Positions 1-8,166 of a DNA stretch of 13,742 bases are shown here, piece after piece. This stretch comes from XYA12-FULL-58-9 sp001798605 (GTDB taxonomy: Bacteria > Myxococcota > XYA12-FULL-58-9). The stretch's first letter is position 1; each line of letters begins with the position of its first letter. A program made the position numbers and the translations under genes. Location of the stretch: assembly GCA_036736205.1 (NCBI GenBank), contig DAINMX010000182.1, positions 1 through 13,742 of the forward strand, in the 5' to 3' direction. Below the pieces are notes generated by a model. The model worked only from the letters and a program-made list of their open reading frames with translations, did no database searches and was not told where the DNA came from.

Positions 1-214
1 CAAGAGCGTCTTCGACTGTCATCCGTCGCCTGCAATCGAGAAGACCCGCGCTTTATTTCGGGACCGGACACCAAACCACTACACGATCGAGAAGCGCGGG
101 CAGAAGAAGATTGTCCACCAACTCCCCTGGTTCGATGACGGCGAGTTCGGCGGGATTGTCGAGATTTCCATTCCCATCCCCGGCGCGATGCCCCACTTCA
201 ACCGTGATGTTTGA
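1..214 (+). CDS. PAS-like domain protein, C-terminal part (5' truncated)
   Basis: An open frame enters the window with its first full codon at base 2 and ends with TGA at 212-214, giving 70 residues of a protein whose start lies upstream. Residues 3-14 (VFDCHPSPAIEK) and the later strands around HQLPWFDDGEFGGIVEIS resemble the C-terminal half of a PAS fold of the DUF438-related kind. That group has a D/N-C-H-P-P/S motif before a helix and then two antiparallel strands. PAS domains usually sense small ligands, redox state or light, but the part that would show the ligand pocket or a partner domain is missing. The last 8 bases overlap the proposed ybaK start (ATG at 207), so the two genes are probably co-transcribed and translationally coupled. 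I am confident it is coding, because its composition and frame are consistent up to the stop; the PAS assignment is moderate. Confidence 0.65.
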   Translation, partial: KSVFDCHPSPAIEKTRALFRDRTPNHYTIEKRGQKKIVHQLPWFDDGEFGGIVEISIPIPGAMPHFNRDV

Positions 215-704
215 TCGGCCGCCTCCCAAGACCAACGCCGCGCGGCTCTTGGACCGTCAGGGCATCCATTACGAACTGCGCCTGTACGACTTCGACCCAG
301 ACGACATTTCCGCGGAGTCCGTGGCTCGCAAGGTCAAGATGCCCCCAGAGCAGGTCTTCAAAACACTCGTCGCCCGCGGGGACCGAACCGGCGTACTCTT
401 TGCGATCATCCCCGCCAACACCGAGCTCGACCTCAAGGCTCTCGCGCAGATCTCCGGCAATCGACGGGTGGAATTGGTGCCACTCAAAGAGGTGCAGCCA
501 CTGACCGGCTACGTCCGCGGTGGTGTGACGGCTCTCGCTGCGAAGAAGAGCTACCCGGTCTTTGCCGATGAAACCTTCGAGGTCTGCGATGTCGTCGCCG
601 TGTCTGCAGGCGTCCGTGGGGCGCAGCTCGTCCTCAATCCAAGCGACTACGTGAAAGTCACAGGGGCACCGTGCGGGCCGATCGCTAGAGATAAGGTCCC
701 GTAG
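207..704 (+). CDS. ybaK: Cys-tRNA(Pro) deacylase, YbaK/EbsC family
   Basis: A 165-residue cytoplasmic protein that matches the YbaK editing-domain family throughout. The family hydrolyses Cys-tRNA(Pro) formed when prolyl-tRNA synthetase mischarges cysteine. Visible family features are QVFKTLVA at 49-56 with K52, the counterpart of the catalytic lysine of Haemophilus YbaK; FAIIPANTELDLKALA at 65-80; and the GYVRGG glycine loop at 101-106. The frame is open back to 111, but the first 32 residues from there are low-complexity and lie over the upstream PAS-like gene. ATG 207 gives the normal family length. I see no clear Shine-Dalgarno sequence in front of it, which fits coupling to the overlapping upstream gene. 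An in-frame GTG at 204 is an alternative start. The gene converges on the GNAT gene across an 80-bp gap that holds a tetranucleotide repeat. Confidence 0.9.
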   Translation: MFDRPPPKTNAARLLDRQGIHYELRLYDFDPDDISAESVARKVKMPPEQVFKTLVARGDRTGVLFAIIPANTELDLKALAQISGNRRVELVPLKEVQPLTGYVRGGVTALAAKKSYPVFADETFEVCDVVAVSAGVRGAQLVLNPSDYVKVTGAPCGPIARDKVP

Positions 705-708
705 GGAC

Positions 709-736
709 ATGCATGCATGCATGCATGCATGCATGC
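709..736. repeat. Tetranucleotide tandem repeat (ATGC)7
   Basis: Seven perfect ATGC units lie 4 bp past the ybaK stop, between convergent genes. The tract strictly alternates purine and pyrimidine, and every shifted unit is self-complementary, so it could extrude a cruciform, adopt Z-DNA or form an RNA hairpin. It is flanked by GACATG (706-711) and CATGTC (745-750), which are inverted copies of each other. It could act as a bidirectional terminator-like structure, but there is no T-tract. An assembly artefact or copy-number variation is also possible. Confidence 0.95.
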
Positions 737-784
737 GTCCGGCACATGTCTCCAGTTCTGTCCCGACATCGCTATCATTGAATC

Positions 785-1282
785 TCATCCGACTTCGATT
801 GGTCCACTGGCGGCGAGCGCGTGAAGCTCTTGGCCTGCCAATCGATAGGGCAGCCAATCGTGCATGTGGCGGGCACCGAGGCGATGATAGAACTCGCGGG
901 CAGGGTTCCAGTCGAGCACCGAAAAATCGACGCGCGGACAGTGCCGCTCAACGGCGAGCTTGGCCACGGCAGCGGCGAGCGCAAAACCGATATGCTCGCC
1001 GCGCACCCGGGGGGTGACGTAGAGATCCTCGACATAGATGCCGGGTCGCCCCTCCCATGTCGAGAAATTGCTGAAGAACATGATGAAGCCAACAGGTTCA
1101 CCGTCCACCTCGGCGAGCAAACATTCAAAGACCCTGCGGTCGCCAAAGCCGAAGCGGACGATGTCCTCGGCGGTCACGCGGACCTCATCCATGTCTGCCT
1201 TTTCAAATACAGCGAGCTCGCGAATGAAACGGACGATCGTTGCTGCATCCTCGGCTTTGGCCGCGCGTATTCGTGTTGCCAT
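785..1282 (-). CDS. GNAT family N-acetyltransferase (diamine acetyltransferase-like)
   Basis: A 165-residue protein that resembles the spermidine/spermine acetyltransferase branch of the GNAT superfamily from end to end. FIRELAVFEK (19-28) is the first helix. GFIMFF and SNFSTWEG (65-78) are the central strands, GIYVEDLYV (81-89) is strand 4, and VLDWN (122-126) with FYHRLGA (131-137) form the C-terminal part. Y132 matches the catalytic tyrosine position of human SAT1. The acetyl-CoA pyrophosphate loop, normally R-x-x-G-x-G, reads R94-G-E-H97-I-G99, so the first of the two glycines is His. The substrate cannot be read from the sequence; amines and modified amino acids are both possible. ATG 1282 was chosen because the SAT-like sequence begins there. 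The nearest Shine-Dalgarno-like AGGAAG is about 17 bp upstream, so start usage is somewhat uncertain, and the frame stays open to 1321. Confidence 0.85.
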   Translation of the reverse strand: MATRIRAAKAEDAATIVRFIRELAVFEKADMDEVRVTAEDIVRFGFGDRRVFECLLAEVDGEPVGFIMFFSNFSTWEGRPGIYVEDLYVTPRVRGEHIGFALAAAVAKLAVERHCPRVDFSVLDWNPAREFYHRLGARHMHDWLPYRLAGQELHALAASGPIEVG

Positions 1283-1534
1283 GGTCGCACTGTATGACTT
1301 CCTCGAGAAAAGGCCACTCAATCGCCCAGCTTAGACCTTCAATTCAAGCAGCTGGGGGCGGTCGACGTTACGAGCTTGCCTAAGTGGACGTATTCCATCG
1401 GTCCTGAGATATGGGCACCCCCGGTGCCGAAACCTCGACACCTGGCAGTAGTTCTGACAACACCTCTCTTTTTATGGATCTCCATGGGATTAACGCCAAA
1501 TTCAAGCACGGGGGTTTCCCGCCAACCGATGTCT

Positions 1535-1571
1535 CGCCGAAATTTCGGCGTGGCCAGCTGGCGAGCTCGCC
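1535..1571. repeat. Cluster of three stacked palindromes
   Basis: Three perfect palindromes follow each other: CGCCGAAATTTCGGCG (1535-1550), GCCAGCTGGC (1553-1562) and GGCGAGCTCGCC (1560-1571), the last two overlapping by 3 bp. Downstream, TTTTT at 1576-1580 follows an alternative stem CGGCG (1546-1550)/CGCCG (1568-1572). The block lies about 115 bp upstream of the GH5 start. It could be an operator for dimeric regulators, a REP- or MITE-like dispersed repeat, or a terminator remnant; the sequence alone does not decide. Confidence 0.5.
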
Positions 1572-1595
1572 GGAGTTTTTCGTTCTGGCCTGATT

Positions 1596-1625
1596 TTGCA
1601 ACTGTCTAGCCGCACACTCCGTATT
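1596..1625 (+). promoter_or_regulatory. Weak sigma70-like promoter candidate for the GH5 gene
   Basis: TTGCAA at 1596-1601 and CGTATT at 1620-1625 are separated by 18 bp. The pair lies about 60 bp upstream of the GH5 start and just downstream of the palindrome cluster. The -10 match is poor, so this is only a candidate. Confidence 0.2.
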
Positions 1626-1684
1626 GGCCCGCCTGTTGCACCGGTTAAGCTCGATCGCACTTCGCGATAGGAAAGGACGTTGCC

Positions 1685-2851
1685 ATGAGACGATCTCTCT
1701 CGCTCATTGCTCTCTGCACTGCGCTCAGTGCGTGCGGCATGCCCCCAAGTGAAATCGTGGACTCGGATCCAGGCTCCACAATCACAACGACGTCGGCGGG
1801 AAGGCCGACGGCTGTTGCCTTCGATCGATCCTTGCAGGATTCCATCGCACCGCCGATGAATCCCACCGATCAGCCGGACGACTCCACCGATCAGCCGGAC
1901 GACTCCACCGATCCGCCGGTCGACTCCACCGATCAGCCGACACCGATCGGCACGTTCTACGTCGAAGGCCGCTTCCTGTACGATCCGTGTGGAAACAAGG
2001 TGATCTTGCGCGGCGTTAACAAGATGAACATCTGGACCGACCTCACAGGCAGCAGATCGTTTGCCGAGATCGCCAAGACCGGGGCCAACACCGTTCGCAT
2101 CGTGTGGAACACGTCCGGCACTGCGGCAGGGCTCGATACCGTCATCACCAGTGCCGTGAGCAATCGTCTGCTGCCCATCGTGGAGCTGCACGACGCAACC
2201 GGAGACTGGTCGATGTTGCAGAGCCTCGTCGACTACTGGGTGCGCAGCGACGTGGTGGCCGTAATCAACAAGCATGAGAGCGCGTTGCTCGTCAACATCG
2301 GCAACGAGGTTGGCAACGGCACCGTGACCGCGGACCAATTCCGTACCGGGTACACGCTGGCGGTCACTCGCCTGCGTTCGGCTGGCATCAACGTGCCGTT
2401 GGTCATCGACTCGATCCAATGGGGATACGACATCAACATGGTTCAGGCGAACGGGCTCTTTGTTCTGCAGCAGGATCCATTGCACAACGTAATCTTCTCC
2501 GTGCACGCCTATTGGTCCAACGTGCCGGCCTCGATCATCGAGGCGGAGCTTTTGGAATCGGCCAATCTCAACCTGCCCTTGATGATCGGTGAATTCGCGG
2601 CCGCTGGGTTCAGTTGCGGTCTGGATGTCGACTATCGGGCCATCCTGGCTTCGACCCAGGCGCATGAGATCGGCTGGGTTGCGTGGGAGTGGGGCCCGGG
2701 CAACACGCCGTGCACCAACATGGACATGACAACGGACAACAGCTTCGCGTCGCTGCACGACTGGGGCTTGGCGGCCGCGGTCACGGATCCGAACAGCATC
2801 CAGAACACGGCCAGACCCATCCCGTTCTTCACCAACACCACCTGCAATTGA
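1685..2851 (+). CDS. GH5 family glycoside hydrolase lipoprotein, mannanase-like
   Basis: The 388-residue product begins with a lipoprotein signal (MRRSLSLIALCTALSAC; lipobox L14-S-A-C17). The residue after Cys is Gly, not Asp, so outer-membrane sorting is expected. Residues 18-88 are a Ser/Thr/Pro/Asp-rich linker with heptad repeats, and the catalytic domain spans about 90-388. The signature matches a GH5 (beta/alpha)8 fold, closest by eye to bacterial mannanases of subfamily 8: VELHDATG (166-173), NIGNEVG (204-210) with N207 and the acid/base E208, HAYW (274-277), IGEF (301-304) with the nucleophile E303, and WVAWEW (331-336). The expected reaction is endo-hydrolysis of beta-1,4-mannan or another beta-glucan at the cell surface; the mannan preference is inferred. 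No carbohydrate-binding module is visible. AAAGGA at 1672-1677 stands 7 bp before the ATG. The gene converges on the thiolase gene with a 16-bp gap. Confidence 0.85.
   Translation: MRRSLSLIALCTALSACGMPPSEIVDSDPGSTITTTSAGRPTAVAFDRSLQDSIAPPMNPTDQPDDSTDQPDDSTDPPVDSTDQPTPIGTFYVEGRFLYDPCGNKVILRGVNKMNIWTDLTGSRSFAEIAKTGANTVRIVWNTSGTAAGLDTVITSAVSNRLLPIVELHDATGDWSMLQSLVDYWVRSDVVAVINKHESALLVNIGNEVGNGTVTADQFRTGYTLAVTRLRSAGINVPLVIDSIQWGYDINMVQANGLFVLQQDPLHNVIFSVHAYWSNVPASIIEAELLESANLNLPLMIGEFAAAGFSCGLDVDYRAILASTQAHEIGWVAWEWGPGNTPCTNMDMTTDNSFASLHDWGLAAAVTDPNSIQNTARPIPFFTNTTCN
1865..1944 (+). repeat. 21-bp in-frame tandem repeat encoding the linker
   Basis: Copies start at 1865, 1886, 1907 and 1928. The first two are identical 21-mers, the third differs at a few positions and the fourth is partial. 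They encode the heptad T-D-Q-P-D-D-S, a flexible acidic linker between the lipid anchor and the GH5 domain. Because the unit is in frame, slippage would change linker length without breaking the gene. Confidence 0.9.
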
Positions 2852-2854
2852 TCG

Positions 2855-2867
2855 TCGCCAACGGCGA
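2855..2867. terminator. Small hairpin filling a convergent intergenic gap
   Basis: TCGCC (2855-2859), loop AAC and GGCGA (2863-2867) form a 5-bp perfect stem. It occupies almost the whole 16-bp space between the GH5 stop and the thiolase stop. There is no T-tract, so a bidirectional terminator role is only a suggestion. Confidence 0.25.
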
Positions 2868-4046
<1,179 letters not shown>

Positions 4047-4080
4047 GACTTCCTCCAACTCGAGGTACGACCCCCGAAAA

Positions 4081-6456
4081 TCAGTTACGCAAAGGTTTGC
4101 CGGTCATCAAAATTGCTTCCATGCGGGCCTGGCTCTTCTCGTTGCCACACAGAGACAAAAAGGCCTCACGCTCGAGATCGAGGTAATGCTGCTCGTCAAC
4201 CATTGCGTTCTTCGCAACATTGCCGCCACAGAGGATGTGTGCCACGTGACGCGCAAGGACACCGTCATACTCGGTGGCGTAACCTGCCTCGACCATGCCC
4301 CAAACCTGTACGTTCATGGTCTTTGCCATGTCGTAACCGCCCGCACGGAAAACCGGCGGACGCGGCGGACGATATCCGGCGCGAGCCATTCCAAGAGCCC
4401 TCTGCTTCGCGTGGTAAAGGAGATGGTCGCGATTTAGGGAGATGCCGTCGGTATTGCGCAGATAGCGATACTTCTTGCCCTCCTCGGCACCCGTAGCCAC
4501 TCTCGCGGTGCCTATGTTCAAAAAACCCTCGGCGAGAAGCATCAACTGATCGACAGCGTCCATCCCGGTGATATCGCCCGTCCACCGCTCGACCATGCGC
4601 AAACAGCCGCCGCCGGCAGGAACGACACCAGCTCCGAGCTCGACGAGACCAATGTAGGTCTCGGCATGCGCCTGGGTCGCATCACAGGCCATCGTCACCT
4701 CGCAGGCGCCGCCCAAGGCGAGCTGGAATGGCGCACTCACCACTGGGACCTTGGCATAGCGCAGACCCTGAATGGCGCTTTGGAACTCACGAATGCCCTT
4801 GTCGATGGTGTTCCAGTCTTTTTGTTTGGCAGCCATCAAAAACAACATGATGTTGGCACCGGCACCGAAGTTGGCACCGTCGTTGCCGATAACCAGAGCC
4901 TCGAAGTTCTTCTCGGCCTCGGCCACCCCTTCCTTGAGCATCCCCACGACGTCATCGTCGAGGGTGTTCATCTTGGTGTGGACCTCGACGCACAGGCAGC
5001 CATCGCCGATGTCGACGAGCGCCGCACCGAGGTTCTCCTTGACGATGCGCTTCTTATCCTCACGCAACGCCAGCAGTCGAACGTTGTGCGGATCTTGTGG
5101 AATCGGCACAGCCTTTTTGCCGCCGACGTCGAAAAATCGTCTTTCCGCCTCGCTACCGTCGTAGAACGTCTTCTGGCCTTTTGCGACCATGTCGACGACC
5201 CATTGGGGCACGTCGAAGCCATCCTTCTTCATGCGCTCGATGCTTTCGGGAACACCAATCGCGTCCCAGGTCTCGAAAGGTCCGAGATCCCAGTTGAAGC
5301 CCCACCGCATCGCTCGGTCGATGTTGACGATGTCGTCGGCGATTTCACCTACGCGGCGAGCGGTGTAACAGAGCGAGCCCGCCAACGCCTTCCAGATGAA
5401 CTTGCCGGCGGTGTCATCGGCTTGCACAACATTCTTGATGCGCTCGCGCACATCCTCCGTCTTCTTGGCAGCGCCGAGGGAATCGAAGCGAACCTTCTCC
5501 TGTTCGCGGTACTCGAGGGTCTTCGGATCGATGACCAGAAGTCCCTTGCCGTCCTTCTTATAGAATCCGGACTTGGCCTTGCGGCCTGTGCGACCACTGT
5601 CAACAAGCTTTTTGATCCACTCCGGCACCTTGAAGACGTCGCGCTCCTCGTCGTCGGGCAAAGTGTCGTAGCAATTGTTGATGACATGCACGAGGGTGTC
5701 GATGCCAACCAGGTCGCCAAGCCCAAAGATGCCAGTCTTCGGACGGCCCATGGCAGGACCTGCGAATTTGTCCACCGCTTCGAGAGTGACGCCCATCTCG
5801 TCCATGACCTTCAAGGTGTGCATCATGCCTTGCATGGCGATGCGGTTGGCCACGAAATTGGCGGTGTCTTTGCAGTAGACGATGCCCTTGCCCAGCTCTT
5901 CCCCGAGGCGCGCCGCGCGGGCTACCACCGCTGGATCTGCCTTGGGGTGCCCAACAATCTCGAGCAATCGCATGTAACGCACGGGATTGAAGAAGTGCAT
6001 CACCACCAGGCGTTTCTGCGCATCTTCGGGCAGATCGGAGCCGATTTCTTCGATCGACAGCCCACTGGTGTTCGTTGCCAAAATGGTATGGGGTCCAGCA
6101 GCCGCCGCAATCTTGGCAAACAGACTCTTCTTGATGTCCATGCGCTCGACAACCGCCTCGATGACCAGGTCGCACTCCGCGAGCCTGTCCATGTGATCAT
6201 CGAAGTTCCCGGGAATGATCAGACGCGCCGCGTCAGGATCATAGAACGCCGCTGGTTTGGCTTTGAGAGCCCCTTTGATGCCATTCTCAGCAAATCTATT
6301 GCGGGCGTGCGGATCGTTCTTCTCCGCGTCGCCAAGGCCTGGCGGCACAATGTCCAGTAGATGAGTGCGGATGCCTGCGCCCGCGAGATGGGCTGCGATG
6401 CCAGCCCCCATCACGCCAGCGCCGAGAACCGCAGCAGTGTCGCAATGTTCGGCCAT
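4081..6456 (-). CDS. fadN: 3-hydroxyacyl-CoA dehydrogenase/enoyl-CoA hydratase, FadN type
   Basis: A 791-residue bifunctional beta-oxidation enzyme. The N-terminal NAD-binding domain has VLGAGVMGAG (G12-x-G14-x-x-G17). The dehydrogenase site has H154 in HFFNP and E166 twelve residues on, the usual His-Glu dyad. A helical 3HCDH region follows (about 195-440). The C-terminal crotonase domain (about 475-700) has the oxyanion segment near NFGAGANI (529-536), LGGACE with E586 and GLVE with E606, matching the two catalytic glutamates of enoyl-CoA hydratase. The order, dehydrogenase first and hydratase second, is that of Bacillus FadN rather than of E. coli FadB. ATG 6456 is supported by AGGAGG 7 bp upstream; the 18 extra residues of the longer frame are not family-like. 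It is first in an operon with the thiolase. No acyl-CoA dehydrogenase or ligase is nearby. Confidence 0.92.
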   Translation of the reverse strand: MAEHCDTAAVLGAGVMGAGIAAHLAGAGIRTHLLDIVPPGLGDAEKNDPHARNRFAENGIKGALKAKPAAFYDPDAARLIIPGNFDDHMDRLAECDLVIEAVVERMDIKKSLFAKIAAAAGPHTILATNTSGLSIEEIGSDLPEDAQKRLVVMHFFNPVRYMRLLEIVGHPKADPAVVARAARLGEELGKGIVYCKDTANFVANRIAMQGMMHTLKVMDEMGVTLEAVDKFAGPAMGRPKTGIFGLGDLVGIDTLVHVINNCYDTLPDDEERDVFKVPEWIKKLVDSGRTGRKAKSGFYKKDGKGLLVIDPKTLEYREQEKVRFDSLGAAKKTEDVRERIKNVVQADDTAGKFIWKALAGSLCYTARRVGEIADDIVNIDRAMRWGFNWDLGPFETWDAIGVPESIERMKKDGFDVPQWVVDMVAKGQKTFYDGSEAERRFFDVGGKKAVPIPQDPHNVRLLALREDKKRIVKENLGAALVDIGDGCLCVEVHTKMNTLDDDVVGMLKEGVAEAEKNFEALVIGNDGANFGAGANIMLFLMAAKQKDWNTIDKGIREFQSAIQGLRYAKVPVVSAPFQLALGGACEVTMACDATQAHAETYIGLVELGAGVVPAGGGCLRMVERWTGDITGMDAVDQLMLLAEGFLNIGTARVATGAEEGKKYRYLRNTDGISLNRDHLLYHAKQRALGMARAGYRPPRPPVFRAGGYDMAKTMNVQVWGMVEAGYATEYDGVLARHVAHILCGGNVAKNAMVDEQHYLDLEREAFLSLCGNEKSQARMEAILMTGKPLRN

Positions 6457-6724
6457 AGTGCGCCTCCTGTGGTAATTTTGGGATTTCGAGACTACGCCGC
6501 ATCGCGGCAAAGCGCAAGCACGACTTTAAACTGTCTAATTCCAGCATGTTGGTTCTTGACGCAGAATGTCTATTGTGGTGCCTTTGACGCGGTGCTCTAT
6601 ATAAATTCCGGTTCAGCAAGCACCTCCTTCAATCGGTTTTTCGTTTGTGCACTTCGTGTTGAACGGGCTTGTGTCACCTTGGACATCATGGCCAAACTGT
6701 AGCCGCAACGATGAAGAGAAGTGA
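6457..6724. promoter_or_regulatory. Divergent promoter region between fadN operon and PilZ kinase
   Basis: This 268-bp gap lies between two divergent starts and must hold promoters for both. On the + strand there is an AT-rich TATATAAAT segment around 6598-6606, with TTGAC-like hexamers upstream at poor spacing. On the - strand TTGCGC, then 17 bp, then TAGTCT ends close to the fadN ribosome-binding site. An imperfect 12-bp palindrome, CCAGCATGTTGG, lies at 6541-6552 and could be an operator. No binding-site consensus for a known fatty-acid regulator was recognised. Confidence 0.35.
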
Positions 6725-8014
6725 ATGTCCAAATTTGATGATGCCCTCGAGGTGACCGAGCGGCGGCGTGCCCCACGGGCAGCCGCAATCATGCCGCTCG
6801 CGATTCGCGTGGCGGATCTCGACGACTGTTTGCACGGTCAAGTGGTCAACATCAGCCAAAGCGGCGCATTTGTCCTCACGGATGATCCCCCTCCGGTTGG
6901 AACACGACTCGAGATCGAGGTAACCCTCGACTCCGGCGATCTCGTCTTGCATGCGACGGCCGAAGTCGTTCGCCAACAGACACGCTTCTCCCCTTTCGGC
7001 GTCGGGCTCAAGCTTGTCGAGGTTGCCTACGAGTCCCAGGCGCTCATCGATCGTATGGTGGCAGACCAACGATTGTTCGGCGACTTCCGGCTGGAGAAGC
7101 TCATCGGCCAAGGGGGAATGGCAGAGGTCTATCGTGCTCGGATTCTGGCCGGCGAGAACATGGGGAAGACTGTCGCCCTCAAGCGACTCCATTCACGGCT
7201 CTCGGAAGATCCCATGGCCGCAGACCTATTCAGAAGAGAGGCTGAGCTGACCCGCACCCTGCACCACCCCAACATCATCGAAGTCGTTCAGACTGGAAGC
7301 ATCAACGACCGCCTATACATAGCAATGGATTACATCGACGGCGTCAATCTCGACCAACTCCTCACCGCTTGTCGCAGGCGTGACATCTTCATGCCGATCG
7401 ACTTCTGTTGCTTCGTTATACACACAGTGGCGCGGGCACTGCACGCAGCGCACCGAGCGACCGATGGCCATGGAAACCTATTGGGCATCGTCCACCGCGA
7501 TGTGGCGCCTGGCAATGTGTTCATCTCAGAGCGGGGCGAGATCAAGCTCGGCGACTTCGGCGTCGCACACGTCGCTTCCGTCGGGAGCGCCAAAGACCTC
7601 GTTGCCGGCAGGGATGTTTACATCGCACCGGAACAACTTCAGGGCAAAGGCGTCACCCCCGCATCCGACGTCTTCGCGTTGGGCGCAGTGTTCTATGAGA
7701 TGCTCACCAACAAGATTGCGTTCACGACCGAGTCTCGCCGAGAAACTTTCCGACGCATCATCGCCGGGGAGGTGGTCCCACCGTCACGGCTTCGACCGGA
7801 GATCTCTGCAGAGCTCGCCAATGTGGTACTCACCGCCATCTCTCCGAGAACCGGCGACGAGAGCCTGCTCGACAAGACTTTCGGCAGCATCCGCCGTTTT
7901 CCTGTCCGCTTCAAAGACGCAAACGCCTTTGCAGAGGCAATCGCGCCCCTTTACGATCCCGCCATCGGAACCCAACTGGCAATCAGCCACGTGGTGCATT
8001 CCCTTTTTCGTTAG
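6725..8014 (+). CDS. PilZ domain-Ser/Thr protein kinase fusion
   Basis: A 429-residue soluble protein with no membrane segment. Residues 10-115 form a PilZ domain, with R14-x-x-x-R18 and N42-x-S44-x-x-G47, the two motifs that bind cyclic di-GMP. Residues 119 to about 410 form a Hanks-type kinase. They carry the glycine loop IGQGGMAEVY (127-136), the ATP lysine K153 (VALK), E173 of helix C, the catalytic loop HRDVAPGN (257-264, D259), D277-F-G and A301-P-E. In the catalytic loop the usual K of HRDLKPxN is A261, a variation tolerated in many bacterial kinases, so activity is still likely. The simplest reading is a kinase controlled by c-di-GMP binding; targets are unknown. The ribosome-binding site is weak (AGAGAAG just before the ATG). 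It is divergent from the fadN operon; panB lies 277 bp downstream. Confidence 0.9.
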   Translation: MSKFDDALEVTERRRAPRAAAIMPLAIRVADLDDCLHGQVVNISQSGAFVLTDDPPPVGTRLEIEVTLDSGDLVLHATAEVVRQQTRFSPFGVGLKLVEVAYESQALIDRMVADQRLFGDFRLEKLIGQGGMAEVYRARILAGENMGKTVALKRLHSRLSEDPMAADLFRREAELTRTLHHPNIIEVVQTGSINDRLYIAMDYIDGVNLDQLLTACRRRDIFMPIDFCCFVIHTVARALHAAHRATDGHGNLLGIVHRDVAPGNVFISERGEIKLGDFGVAHVASVGSAKDLVAGRDVYIAPEQLQGKGVTPASDVFALGAVFYEMLTNKIAFTTESRRETFRRIIAGEVVPPSRLRPEISAELANVVLTAISPRTGDESLLDKTFGSIRRFPVRFKDANAFAEAIAPLYDPAIGTQLAISHVVHSLFR

Positions 8015-8137
8015 GGTCCATTCGAAAAAATGTGGCCGCGGACAAACCAACGAATCGACGGGTGCCCCATTGCAAGTCCATCAGTTCTATCGGTGCATAT
8101 TGGCTATCGGCAAAATTGGGCCGCGATCAACATACAC

Positions 8138-8166
8138 TTGCCACTGCGGATGGCGCAGGCTACCCT
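8138..8166 (+). promoter_or_regulatory. Candidate promoter for panB
   Basis: TTGCCA (8138-8143) and TACCCT (8161-8166) are separated by exactly 17 bp, about 125 bp before the panB start. The -35 match is good and the -10 match is poor. The rest of the 277-bp kinase-panB gap shows no gene or obvious hairpin terminator. Confidence 0.25.

Larger units (their letters stand above)
1283..1684. other. Divergent intergenic region, 402 bp, no convincing gene
   Basis: This stretch separates the starts of the GNAT gene (leftward) and the GH5 lipoprotein gene (rightward), so it should hold both promoters. Short open frames on both strands (for example 1376-1609 + and 1380-1601 -) have no recognisable domain, no good ribosome-binding site and overlap each other, so I do not call them genes. 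The notable content is a cluster of palindromes at 1535-1571 and a weak promoter-like pair at 1596-1625, listed separately. Confidence 0.7.

Noticed and set aside
709..736. ATGC repeat as a phase-variation switch for a coding frame
   Set aside because: It lies between two stop codons of convergent genes, so unit changes would not alter any reading frame or promoter spacing that I can see.
709..1017. Open frame beginning with repeated Met-His-Ala-Cys
   Set aside because: It arises from translating the ATGC repeat and then runs antisense to the GNAT gene.
1546..1580. Intrinsic terminator from the CGGCG/CGCCG stem plus T5
   Set aside because: The loop is long, other pairings compete, and no + strand gene ends just upstream.
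1376..1609. Small genes in the GNAT-GH5 intergenic region
   Set aside because: Overlapping short frames on both strands have no ribosome-binding site and no family resemblance.
1502..2758. 418-residue open frame on the - strand across the GH5 gene
   Set aside because: It is a shadow: it runs antisense to a gene with clear lipobox and GH5 motifs, is Arg/His-rich with no domain, and its repeats mirror the linker repeat.
4666..6360. 564-residue open frame on the + strand across fadN
   Set aside because: It is antisense to a strongly supported bifunctional enzyme; composition and lack of any family signature indicate a GC-rich shadow frame.
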